DNA of 32,797 bases from positions 1 through 32,797 of the forward strand of contig JARXKP010000007.1 of assembly GCA_030271615.1 (NCBI GenBank). The letters are read 5' to 3'. Made by a program: the position numbers and the translations under genes. Shown here in pieces: positions 1 through 6,470 of the stretch (position 1 is its first letter; the number at the start of each line of letters is the position of its first letter). The notes beneath the pieces were generated by a model. The model searched no databases. It worked only from the letters and a program-made list of their open reading frames with translations, and was not told the DNA's origin. Source of the DNA: Pseudomonadota bacterium. Its GTDB lineage: Bacteria > Pseudomonadota > Gammaproteobacteria > Burkholderiales > Burkholderiaceae_C.

Positions 1-36
1 CTGGGCACTGCACCCGGCCGACGGCTACCGCGACCT

Positions 37-347
37 TTGACGTTCGGTCGGCACCCCCTACTCGAAGACATCAAGAATGCGCTCTGGGCCACCACCGACA
101 AGCTGCGCGCCAACATCGACGCTGCCGAGCAAAACCACTTGACGCTCGGCCTCATCTTCGTCAAGTACATCTCCGACACCTTGCCAGGGAAAGCACGCCG
201 AGCTGAGGCTTCGGCTGGCCGACCCGGAAGACGAATACTTCTACGACGAAGCCGACCCGACCGACATCGCCGCTGAGCTCGAAGACCGCGACTACTACCG
301 CGAGGCCAATGCCTTCTGGGTGCCCGAACCGGCCCGCTGGGAAGCCA
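37..347 (+). pseudogene. hsdM: Type I restriction-modification methyltransferase HsdM, N-terminal remnant, frameshifted
   Basis: The first frame reads [20 protein letters not shown] and then [14 protein letters not shown], the classic N-terminal helical domain of HsdM, the DNA adenine methyltransferase subunit of type I restriction systems. After about position 183 the frame breaks. Dropping one G (position 183, in accttGccag) restores TFQGKHAEL and then a conserved acidic HsdM stretch that includes [20 protein letters not shown] and ends FWVPEPARWEAK near position 347. There the match stops and integrase-like sequence begins. Only about 100 of the roughly 500 usual residues are present, and no hsdS or hsdR is in view. 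It is therefore a double-damaged remnant and cannot make a methyltransferase. The start at a TTG (37) is a guess, because the window opens only 36 bases upstream. Confidence 0.8.
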
Positions 348-562
348 AGCCTGACCGAATGGCTGCAGGTGCCTGTCGGGATTGTTGGTCGAATTCGAGG
401 GATCAAACCGAGCGCGACTGCTGAGAAGCATTACAAGCGCCGCCCGCTGGAACTGCGCCTGCGCCACGAGCGAATCAAGCATAGATGCTGGAGCAAGCCG
501 GCATCAAGGTTGACCCGATGGAGGGGCATGTATCGAGTCTGCACATCGTTTCCATTGCCTGA
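348..562 (+). pseudogene. Tyrosine integrase C-terminal remnant
   Basis: From position 348 the frame reads SLTEWLQVPVGIVGRIRG and then KPSATAEKHYKRRPLEL. This is nearly the same as the C-terminal end of the intact integrase at 2222-3655 (SLTEWLEIPAGVVAQIQG, KPSATAEKHYKRRPLEL). The DNA around 421-455 is identical to the matching part of the intact gene for about 34 bases. One base is lost near position 480. The frame then continues as MLEQAGIKVDPMEG and stops at TGA 560-562, much where an integrase would stop. It contains the tyrosine-bearing HYKRR block but lacks the rest of the catalytic domain. It is directly fused to the hsdM remnant, which suggests a deletion joined two genes, or that an older related element was here. 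Confidence 0.8.
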
Positions 563-599
563 CAATTCCAGGCAACTCGGGCCAGAAACTGGCCCGAGT
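555..599. repeat. Two adjacent perfect inverted repeats after the integrase remnant
   Basis: TTGCCTG (555-561) pairs with CAGGCAA (569-575). Immediately next, ACTCGGGCCAG (575-585) pairs with CTGGCCCGAGT (589-599) around an AAA loop. The second hairpin is 11 bp and perfect. It lies just past the stop of the integrase remnant and could end transcription in either direction, but no run of T follows on either strand. From here to the next gene at 790 I see no further coding sequence. Confidence 0.6.
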
Positions 600-789
600 C
601 TCGACCACTGAGCGACACGCGAATACACCGGCCGCCATTTCCCGAGTAGTAGGATCGTCCGGCAAAAGCCACGATATGGAGCGCCGCATCTGCTCGATAG
701 CCATCATGTGACACCTTTGCTCGGTTTGCCTTTGCAGCAACGACATCCAGTCGATCTTTTCATTACGAATCCGAAAGAACCAGCCCGCC

Positions 790-1560
790 ATGAAACCAAT
801 CCGCGTAGCGGTCGAATCGGCTGCAAAGACCTTCGGTTACTCTGTCATCCCGAATTGGAGATTGCCTTCGTACCCGCAGACTCAATACCTCCGTCGGCTG
901 TTTGACTACAGCGGGATCGAGACAGTCATCGATGCTGGAGCGAATGAAGGCCAGTACCGAGATTACTTGCGCAATGAGGTCGGTTACTCCGGCGACATTG
1001 TCTCTATCGAGCCTATTCCCCATCTGGTCGACAAGCTGCGCGCGCGCGCGTCTGGGGATCCGCACTGGCGCATCGAGGGATGCGCCCTTGCGGCGATGCG
1101 CGGCTCCGCAACGCTAAACGTCATGGGAGGCAGCCAGTTCAGTTCTCTTCTCGCGCCCGACCATTCTGAAATTGGACTTTTCTCCGAACAGAACGTTGTC
1201 GTGCAGCGTGTCGAGGTGGAGACGCGAACTCTCGACGAGCTGATGGCAGGTATCACAAGGAGCGATCTACGTAACGTTTATCTCAAGCTCGATACGCAGG
1301 GCTCTGACCTCGAGGCCCTAAAGGGCGGCATCGCAGCACTCCGGCGGGTGGCTGCCCTTCAGACAGAAGCGTCTTTCAAGCGCATCTATCGGGGTGCTCC
1401 GGGGCATATCGAAGTAGTCAATTTCTTGCATGAACACGGCTTTGAAATGAGTGCTGCGTACCCCAACAACGCGGGGCACTTCCCTGTGCTGGTTGAGCTC
1501 GATTTGCACCTGATCAGCCGAGAACTGATTCCCGCGTCGCACCAAGGCACCGTCCAATAG
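790..1560 (+). CDS. FkbM-family SAM-dependent methyltransferase
   Basis: This 256-residue protein has the FkbM methyltransferase layout. Motif I of the SAM-binding Rossmann fold is VIDAGANEGQY (about residues 46-56), followed by a second-strand acidic position in IVSIEPIPHLVDKL. The central KLDTQGSDLEALKG matches the family's LKIDVEGxExxVLxG block. The C-terminal half has the expected EASFKRIYRG and FLHEHGFEM elements. Such enzymes usually O-methylate sugars or small molecules, often in glycan or natural-product clusters, but no substrate can be inferred here because the neighbours are mobile-element scars. No signal peptide or membrane segment is visible, so it should be cytoplasmic. ATG 790 is chosen as the first methionine giving a full-length domain; its ribosome site is weak. 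Confidence 0.85.
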   Translation: MKPIRVAVESAAKTFGYSVIPNWRLPSYPQTQYLRRLFDYSGIETVIDAGANEGQYRDYLRNEVGYSGDIVSIEPIPHLVDKLRARASGDPHWRIEGCALAAMRGSATLNVMGGSQFSSLLAPDHSEIGLFSEQNVVVQRVEVETRTLDELMAGITRSDLRNVYLKLDTQGSDLEALKGGIAALRRVAALQTEASFKRIYRGAPGHIEVVNFLHEHGFEMSAAYPNNAGHFPVLVELDLHLISRELIPASHQGTVQ

Positions 1561-1958
1561 CGTGCCCTCCTCACGAGGACTTGACTGTTGAGTTCCATGC
1601 AATGCTGACCAGTTATTGGCGTGAACCGATGAGATGGGCGGTCATCTATCGCCGAGATATTCAAGGCCACCACAGGATGGCCATCGATTCGGAGGCCGGC
1701 GGGCAAGTGATTCAACAAGGTTTGCAGATGATGAACCCTCCGCCGCCGCCAAGGCCGACCACAACAAACTGCCGCCAGCGGTTGGAAACGTCGTACGAAT
1801 ACAGTGCGATTAGCCTGCGACACCACGCCGATTGAGCGCCCGACATTCACTACCCGGCCTATGCGCCCGGTCCGCCGATTCTGGGGCTTGGGCACGCTGC
1901 TGCATTTTTCCGATGTTGAGACCGATTCGGGAAAAAGTCTTACATCCGCCGTTACATG
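1561..1958. other. Stretch without a recognised gene, left of the tRNA-His fragment
   Basis: About 400 bases between the methyltransferase and the tRNA trailer. Short open frames exist on both strands but none has a convincing ribosome site, composition or similarity. I see no promoter or repeat that I can defend. It is probably decayed flank of earlier insertions. Confidence 0.5.
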
Positions 1959-1960
1959 CA

Positions 1961-1998
1961 AAAAGCCGGAAGCACCTTTGGAGGCGCTTACCGGCTTT
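1961..1998 (-). terminator. Rho-independent terminator of the tRNA-His fragment (left copy)
   Basis: Read on the minus strand, a stem AAAGCCGG-t-AAGCGCC / GGTGCTT-CCGGCTTT is followed by T residues. It sits about 14 bases downstream of the tRNA 3' end. A second copy at 9629-9668 has a changed sequence but a conserved stem, which supports the structure. Confidence 0.75.
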
Positions 1999-2059
1999 CG
2001 CTTGTATGACTTGGGGTGGCTGATGGGGCTCGAACCCACGACAACAGGAATCACAATCC
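1986..2059 (-). other. Left attachment region with tRNA-His 3' fragment
   Basis: On the minus strand, 2059-2012 reads as the anticodon arm (GGATTGTGATTCC, anticodon GTG), variable region, T arm (GTGGGTTCGAGCCC) and acceptor 3' strand with encoded CCA of tRNA-His, very close to the E. coli gene. The 5' half (acceptor 5' strand and D arm) is missing beyond 2059, so no functional tRNA is made here. Positions 1986-2027 recur exactly at 9656-9697, which marks this as one border of the element that begins with the integrase. Which side once held the intact tRNA cannot be told from this window. Confidence 0.75.
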
Positions 2060-2184
2060 CAAGAAGAAAACATTTCTCATCGTTGACCCACGTAGATACA
2101 ATCTATGTAAATCAACAAGTTAACCGACACATACTGGATGCAAAAACAGGCAATTTGTTGATTGCCATGCATCATTGTCGCGAA

Positions 2185-2207
2185 GACTTGCCTACAGATT
2201 GCCTACA
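2185..2207 (+). repeat. Direct repeat near left element end (candidate integrase arm site)
   Basis: A 23-bp sequence containing TTGCCTACAGA followed by TTGCCTACA, itself a short tandem repeat, occurs here and again exactly at 9590-9612, just inside the other border. Paired repeats inside both ends of an island are typical of arm-type binding sites of a tyrosine integrase. The role is inferred; only the repeat is seen. Confidence 0.6.
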
Positions 2208-2221
2208 GATTTTGGGTCCAT

Positions 2222-3655
2222 ATGGAAAAGAACGAAAGCCGCGTGCGCCTGACCGCCGGACGGGTTGCCGACTTCGTTTGCCCTGCCAATAAGTCCCAAG
2301 CCTTCCTTTGGGACACTGACGCACCGACCCTGGCGCTTCGCGCATCACCGACTGGGCGAAAGACCTACGTCTTTGAGGCCCGCTTGCGTGGCGCGACCAT
2401 ACGAATCACCATCGGCACGGCTGGTGAACGTGGCTACACCCTTGAGAAGGCACGCCAGAAAGCACAAGTCCTGAAAATGCTGGTGGACGATGGCAAAGAC
2501 CCTCGCGAACTGGAGCGCCAGCGGATAACCGCGGAAGCCGAAGCCAATGCTGCAGCCGTCGCCCGCGTCGAGTCTGAAAAGCTTGACGCCATCGCACAGG
2601 CGCAAGCCGACGAAGCTGCCTCAATCACAGTGGGCGAAGTTTGGGCTGCGTATCTAGCCGAGCGCCGCCCGCACTGGGGCGATTTGCACTATCGAGACCA
2701 CGAATACAAGGCAAAGGCAGGCGGACAGCCATCCGCGCGTCGTGGCGGCAAGGGCACAACCACGAAGCCGGGGCCACTGTTCCCGCTGATGGGGCTACCG
2801 CTGCGTGAACTCGACGCCGCCACCATCGAGGCATGGGCCGCCAAAGAAGGCCAGACCCGTGCAACATCGGCGCGGCTAGCGTGGCGATTGCTGACGGTGT
2901 TCTTGACGTGGTGCAGTGAGCAGCCGGCATACACCGCACTGTTACCCATCAAGAACCCCGGCAAGACCCGCAAGGCTCGCGAATCACTGGGCAAGCCCGC
3001 CACGAAGTCAGATGTTCTCCAACGCGGGCAGTTGAAGTCTTGGTTCGAGCAAGTGCGCCGGGTGCAGAACCGCACCATTTCCGCTGCCCTGCAAGTCATG
3101 CTGTTGACAGGCGCACGTCCTGGCGAAGTCCTGTCCCTACGCTGGGAGGACGTGAACAGCCAGTGGAAGGGCATCACCATCCGCGACAAGGTGGAGGGCA
3201 CCCGCGAGATTCCATTGACGCCTTACGTGGCGCAATTGCTGGCCGCCCTGCCCCGCGCCAATGATTGGATTTTTGCCAGTGCGCGGTGGGTCAATCCGAT
3301 AAGGGGCAAGCCGGGCGCATGGGCCAATACAAGCGCCAGCGGCCGAATCGCCGTGCCAAACAATCCGCACACGCGGGCCTGCAATGTCGCGTGCTTGGAA
3401 GGGTTGACGCTGCATGGCCTGCGCCGCTCGTTCGCCAGTTTGACTGAGTGGCTGGAAATCCCTGCCGGTGTGGTGGCACAGATTCAGGGCCACAAGCCGA
3501 GCGCCACCGCCGAGAAGCATTACAAGCGCCGCCCGCTGGAACTGCTTGCCCTGCACCACGAGCGAATCGAGGCATGGATGCTTGAACAGGCCGGGGTGCA
3601 GTTCGATGCGAAAGCCGTCACACCCGTTGCCTTGCAGTTGGTGACCAGCCGTTGA
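2222..3655 (+). CDS. int: Tyrosine-type site-specific integrase
   Basis: This 477-residue protein catalyses recombination between an element and its chromosomal attachment site. The N-terminus has the DUF4102-like arm-binding fold of tRNA-targeting integrases (LTAGRVADFVCP, LALRASPTGRKTYVFEARL). A charged, Ala-rich linker follows, then the catalytic domain: LLTGARPGEVLSLRWEDV carries the first Arg, GLTLHGLRRSFASL the HxxR box, IQGHK the second His, and SATAEKHYKRR the nucleophilic Tyr. ATG 2222 is preferred because the protein then opens MEKNESRVRLTAGRVADFV; an upstream in-frame start at 2162 would overlap the repeat at 2185-2207. No strong ribosome site precedes it. It lies 160 bases from the tRNA-His fragment, the expected place for the gene that inserted this element there. 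Its C-terminus is duplicated in the remnant at 348-562. Confidence 0.92.
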   Translation: MEKNESRVRLTAGRVADFVCPANKSQAFLWDTDAPTLALRASPTGRKTYVFEARLRGATIRITIGTAGERGYTLEKARQKAQVLKMLVDDGKDPRELERQRITAEAEANAAAVARVESEKLDAIAQAQADEAASITVGEVWAAYLAERRPHWGDLHYRDHEYKAKAGGQPSARRGGKGTTTKPGPLFPLMGLPLRELDAATIEAWAAKEGQTRATSARLAWRLLTVFLTWCSEQPAYTALLPIKNPGKTRKARESLGKPATKSDVLQRGQLKSWFEQVRRVQNRTISAALQVMLLTGARPGEVLSLRWEDVNSQWKGITIRDKVEGTREIPLTPYVAQLLAALPRANDWIFASARWVNPIRGKPGAWANTSASGRIAVPNNPHTRACNVACLEGLTLHGLRRSFASLTEWLEIPAGVVAQIQGHKPSATAEKHYKRRPLELLALHHERIEAWMLEQAGVQFDAKAVTPVALQLVTSR

Positions 3656-3661
3656 AAGACA

Positions 3662-3690
3662 TTGATATGTGTATCGCCATGAGATACAAT
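3662..3690 (+). promoter_or_regulatory. Sigma-70 promoter of higBA
   Basis: TTGATA (3662-3667) and TACAAT (3685-3690) are separated by exactly 17 bases, each one mismatch from consensus. Transcription should start near 3696-3697, which is the GTG start of higB, so the message would have little or no leader. Confidence 0.7.
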
Positions 3691-3695
3691 TGACC

Positions 3696-3977
3696 GTGAT
3701 TAAGTCGTTCCGACACAAGGGCTTGAAGGCGTTTTTCGAGCAAGGGAGCATGGCTGGCATTCAGGCGGCACATGCCCAGCGACTGGCCGCGATGCTGCGC
3801 CGCTTGAACGCGACGACGAATGCGCAAGGCATGAACCTTCCAGGCTGGGGCCTGCATCCATTGAAAGGGCGCGGCCTGAAGGGGCATTTTTCAGTGTGGG
3901 TCAGCGGCAACTGGCGCATGACCTTCACATTCGACGGCACCGATGCCGTCCTGGTGGACTATCAGGACTACCACTGA
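3696..3977 (+). CDS. higB: HigB-type mRNA interferase toxin
   Basis: The product of about 93 residues matches the RelE/HigB toxin family, ribosome-dependent mRNA endonucleases. Its opening IKSFRHKGLKAFFEQG, the middle LHPLKGRGLKGHFSVWVSGNWRMTF and the end VLVDYQDYH align along the whole length with plasmid Rts1 HigB. GTG 3696 is chosen because family members begin MIKSF; an in-frame GTG at 3669 would add nine untypical residues and lies inside the promoter. The toxin precedes the antitoxin, the usual higBA order. The antitoxin start is 16 bases beyond the stop, so the pair is one operon. In a mobile element the pair probably promotes maintenance of the island. Confidence 0.88.
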   Translation: MIKSFRHKGLKAFFEQGSMAGIQAAHAQRLAAMLRRLNATTNAQGMNLPGWGLHPLKGRGLKGHFSVWVSGNWRMTFTFDGTDAVLVDYQDYH

Positions 3978-3993
3978 GGCAGGAGAAGCAACC

Positions 3994-4323
3994 ATGGCAC
4001 CCATGTTCAACCCACCCCACCCCGGCCTGACGCTGCGTGACGACGTGCTTCCCGCTCTGAAGCTGTCCGTTACGGAAGCTGCGCAGCAACTTGGGGTGTC
4101 CCGCGTTGCGTTGTCCCGCGTCCTGAATGCCCGCGCCGCCATCTCGCCGGAAATGGCCTTGCGCATCGAGGCATGGCTGGGTGTTGACCGTGGCGGTGAG
4201 GCCCGCTTGTGGCTGGCAGAGCAAAACGCCTATGACATGTGGCAAGCAGAGCAGCGATTCAAGGCAGCGCCGATGCAGGTGCAGCGCGCGCCAACTGAGC
4301 CACAAGAGGCCACCCCAGCCTGA
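3994..4323 (+). CDS. higA: HigA-type antitoxin, XRE-family DNA-binding protein
   Basis: A protein of 109 residues beginning MAPMFNPPHPGLTLRDDVLP, the typical HigA opening. The helix-turn-helix VTEAAQQLGVSRVALSRVLN (about residues 28-47) is followed by ISPEMALRIEAWLGV, the usual completion of the XRE fold. It should bind and neutralise the HigB toxin and repress the shared promoter at 3662-3690. ATG 3994 has a good ribosome site (AGGAGAAG) and follows the toxin by 16 bases. The last 25 residues (APTEPQEATPA) look disordered. Confidence 0.88.
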   Translation: MAPMFNPPHPGLTLRDDVLPALKLSVTEAAQQLGVSRVALSRVLNARAAISPEMALRIEAWLGVDRGGEARLWLAEQNAYDMWQAEQRFKAAPMQVQRAPTEPQEATPA

Positions 4324-4338
4324 CCCAAGAAAACCGGC

Positions 4339-4357
4339 GTCTCAGCGGCCCTGAGAC
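4339..4357. repeat. Inverted repeat after higBA
   Basis: GTCTCAG (4339-4345) pairs with CTGAGAC (4351-4357) around a five-base loop, 15 bases after the higA stop. It may end the higBA message, but no T run follows. Confidence 0.4.
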
Positions 4358-4426
4358 AAGACGGGCCGGAAGCTGCGGAAACAGCGACCGACCCTGACCA
4401 CAACCCATCTACAGGAGAGATGAATC

Positions 4427-4639
4427 ATGGCTGACAAAGATATTAGCGGTGCCGATGGTGCTGCCACCTTCTCGCATTGGCACGATACGCTTTACGACGT
4501 ATTGGCGATGCTGCAAGGCGCTGGCGCATTCAGCGCCGAGGAGCACGGCAGCGGGAATCTCGTTCGGCGACTTCTCAATGAAGCCATCGCACGTTTAGAG
4601 GAGTCCATAGACGGCCTCGACGCCTGCCGGGCTGCCTGA
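4427..4639 (+). CDS. Small hypothetical protein, 70 residues
   Basis: A short acidic protein (MADKDISGADGAATFSHWHD, then LLNEAIARLEESIDGLDACR) that should be mainly helical, with no membrane segment or known motif. It is real on two counts: an excellent ribosome site (AGGAGAG, eight bases from ATG) and codon use like its neighbours. It stands alone between higBA and the next hypothetical gene. A structured region follows its stop. I do not recognise a family; small adaptor or regulatory proteins of this kind are common in tRNA-linked islands. Confidence 0.6.
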   Translation: MADKDISGADGAATFSHWHDTLYDVLAMLQGAGAFSAEEHGSGNLVRRLLNEAIARLEESIDGLDACRAA

Positions 4640-4646
4640 CCCTTGC

Positions 4647-4704
4647 GCCCCTGCCTACCTCGACGGAGGGAAGCGCCGGATTCCTTCACCGGCTTGGCAG
4701 GGGC
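4647..4704. repeat. Nested inverted repeats
   Basis: GCCCCTGCC (4647-4655) is complementary to GGCAGGGGC (4696-4704), and inside them a GCCGG/CCGGC hairpin closes around a nine-base loop. The fold lies right after the gene ending at 4639 and may be a terminator or a structured leader of the gene at 4737. No T run is seen. Confidence 0.4.
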
Positions 4705-4736
4705 ACCCGCTGAAGGCTGACACCTGAAGGGGTGTT

Positions 4737-5210
4737 ATGAAATATGCAGGACCATTAAACAAGCCAATAACGCGGAAACGCATTGGGCTTCTTGCTGACG
4801 AACCGACCTATCAGGCCGAATCTCGACGCATCACCGCCGAGATGTTCTCCAAGCTCCCGGCCTTGTTTGCTGCCCATGGCGTGAACGAGGGCGACTGGCT
4901 GGCACTTTCAATAGAACTCGCAAAAGCCCATGTGCCGGGCTTCAAAGTCCACAACCCTGCTGGCCGAAAAACAGAATGGGGGGTGGCGGACAAGGCCGAA
5001 TTCCATTGCGACGTAGACAGCAAGAGCGCGGAATTGGACTTGTCTGTCGTGGAGTCCATCAAGCAGGTGATTCGACTCGCCGCGTGGAAAGATAAAGCCA
5101 AGCCAATGACCATGGCGGCACTGGAAAAGCACTACTACGAGGCTGAGCCGCGTTGGATTCAGATAGTGAAAGACGCTCGGGCTTATGAATCAATTGTCTC
5201 GACCAATTAA
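4737..5210 (+). CDS. Hypothetical protein, 157 residues
   Basis: A soluble, mixed-charge protein without a signal peptide or transmembrane segment. The middle part (FHCDVDSKSAELDLSVVESI) and the C-terminal helices (TMAALEKHYYEAEPRWIQI) look like a folded domain, but I do not recognise it. The start ATG 4737 follows GAAGGGG by five bases. That ribosome site lies within a small ACACC/GGTGT hairpin, so translation may be modulated. It is in the same direction as the rest of the element. About 150 bases without a recognised gene separate it from the next gene. Confidence 0.6.
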   Translation: MKYAGPLNKPITRKRIGLLADEPTYQAESRRITAEMFSKLPALFAAHGVNEGDWLALSIELAKAHVPGFKVHNPAGRKTEWGVADKAEFHCDVDSKSAELDLSVVESIKQVIRLAAWKDKAKPMTMAALEKHYYEAEPRWIQIVKDARAYESIVSTN

Positions 5211-5360
5211 CTCAGAGCCCGGCGCCTCGTAATCGGTAATCAACGCATCTACATTCATTGACATCAACCAAGCGCAGGGAATGCGCCGGTTGTATCTGGC
5301 GGTCGTGAGGGCCGGCAGATTGTTCAATGACCTAACGCCGAGAGGCGCAGGAGATGCAGA

Positions 5361-5576
5361 TTGCAATCTAAGACCGTTCGTCAGTTCCCCCCGCTGGAGC
5401 TAGAAACCCGCGCTGCCGTCGAAACAGCGTGCGCCGCGTATCACCTGAACAGGCAACCGCAAACACTACGCGGTTGGGCCTGCCATGAAGACGGGCCAAT
5501 TCGCCCCGTTCGCATACATGGCCGATTGGCTTGGCCTGTCGCCGAATTGCGCCGCGTGCTGGGGGTGGCGAAATGA
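5361..5576 (+). CDS. AlpA/excisionase-like DNA-binding protein
   Basis: A protein of 71 residues with a MerR/excisionase-type helix-turn-helix and wing: YHLNRQPQTLRGWACHEDGP and then RIHGRLAWPVAELRRVLGV. In tRNA-linked elements proteins of this form act as transcription regulators or recombination directionality factors. The start is a TTG: AGGAG (5349-5353) lies seven bases upstream, whereas the ATG at 5354 in another frame stops after five codons. It overlaps the next gene by an ATGA junction and begins a tightly packed operon that runs to the primase-helicase. The name is by similarity of motif only. Confidence 0.65.
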   Translation: MQSKTVRQFPPLELETRAAVETACAAYHLNRQPQTLRGWACHEDGPIRPVRIHGRLAWPVAELRRVLGVAK

Positions 5577-5926
5577 AAAACGCCCGCCCCACCATTGGTA
5601 AGACGAGCGCCCCTGAGCAAGGCAATCTTAAAGCCCCCGCATCATTTCTTGGCACTGACAACCCGCGACACCTGCGAGTCATCCAGGCGGTTTGGGTTCG
5701 TCCAATTCCGCGCGAGCACCTTGACGTAATCGCTGGTTGCTCCAACGGCCCGGAACTGGTGGCCGAACTTCGCCGCCGTGGCTTGGAAATGCCCTGCTCC
5801 CGCACGCGCAAGCAGGACCGCGACCTGTTCGACTGCTGGCCGGGCGTCTATCACCTCACGCAACGGGACCGCCAAAAGCTGGCTGCTTGGAAACGCACGC
5901 GGGCCGCAGGAAGGGGGCAAGCATGA
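5573..5926 (+). CDS. Hypothetical protein with predicted winged-helix, 117 residues
   Basis: After a disordered N-terminus, the region IPREHLDVIAGCSNGPELVA, then LRRRGLEMPC and PGVYHLTQRDRQKLAAW, reads as a winged helix: a recognition-type helix, then a strand pair, then a final helix. Similar small proteins are frequent in prophages and integrative elements next to replication genes, and they probably bind DNA. The ATG overlaps the upstream stop (ATGA), and its own stop overlaps the next start (ATGA), so translation is coupled. The function is unknown. Confidence 0.6.
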   Translation: MKNARPTIGKTSAPEQGNLKAPASFLGTDNPRHLRVIQAVWVRPIPREHLDVIAGCSNGPELVAELRRRGLEMPCSRTRKQDRDLFDCWPGVYHLTQRDRQKLAAWKRTRAAGRGQA

Positions 5927-6009
5927 ACGCAAGCGATTGGCTGCTGGCCGGCCTTGTGGTGGCCGGATGGGTGGCGCTGGTGTGGGCACTGATGGGGGGC
6001 CGTCAATGA
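5923..6009 (+). CDS. 28-residue single-pass membrane microprotein
   Basis: The frame reads MNASDWLLAGLVVAGWVALV and ends WALMGGRQ: one hydrophobic helix of about 20 residues with short ends. Both junctions are ATGA overlaps, with the gene before and the primase gene after, and GGGGGCA precedes the start. Being locked between two coupled genes is the main argument that it is translated. What it does is unknown; small hydrophobic proteins in such operons can tether or modulate partners. Confidence 0.5.
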   Translation: MNASDWLLAGLVVAGWVALVWALMGGRQ

Positions 6010-6470
6010 CTGGAAACGATATCGACCGCGCACGCGATGCGCTGCAATTCCTCGACCCTGGCTGTGGCCGGGAAGACTGGCACCGCATCGGACGTGCTGC
6101 CATCGCAGCCGGACTGAACGTGGACGACATCGACGCATGGAGTTGCAACGCCAGCAACTACAAAGGCGAACAAGACGTTCGCGCTGCGTTCAGGACAGTC
6201 ACGCCGAATGGGGGCACGGGAGCCGGGACGCTGTTTCACCTTGCACGCGCTGAAGGTTGGACCCCGACCGCGAACGATTCAGCGCGGCACACGCAGCGCA
6301 CGCGTCCTGCAAGGGCTCCGCATCGACCCGCACAGCCCACCAAGCCGCAGCGACCCGGCATGAACGCTGCCGAGCGTTTGGCAACGCTGCGAACCGGCCG
6401 CCGCATCGCATGCCTACATCGAAGCCAAGCAAGGCACGGCCGAAGGGCTGCGCGTGGTGCCTGCTGGTGA
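6006..6470 (+). pseudogene. Primase-helicase, N-terminal part (PriCT-2-like), separated by frameshift
   Basis: The frame opens MTGNDIDRARDALQFLDPGC and runs through DWHRIGRAAIAAGL, YKGEQDVRAAF and GAGTLFHLARAEGW, the pattern of the PriCT-2 domain found at the start of many phage and plasmid primase-helicases. After about residue 125 (near position 6390) the reading frame turns into arginine-rich nonsense and stops at 6470. The proper continuation (AAASHAYIEAKQGTAEGLRV) is in the +1 frame, which joins the frame listed at 6454-8076. One inserted or lost base between roughly 6385 and 6410 explains this. No slippery heptamer is seen, so it is a mutation or a sequence error rather than programmed shifting. 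It starts in an ATGA overlap with the microprotein. Confidence 0.75.

Noticed and set aside
2012-2060. A functional tRNA-His gene
   Set aside because: Only the anticodon arm to 3' end is present; the D arm and 5' acceptor strand do not follow at 2060 and beyond.
6385-6460. Programmed ribosomal frameshift in the primase-helicase gene
   Set aside because: No slippery heptamer or following hairpin is obvious at the break; a mutation or sequence error explains it more simply.
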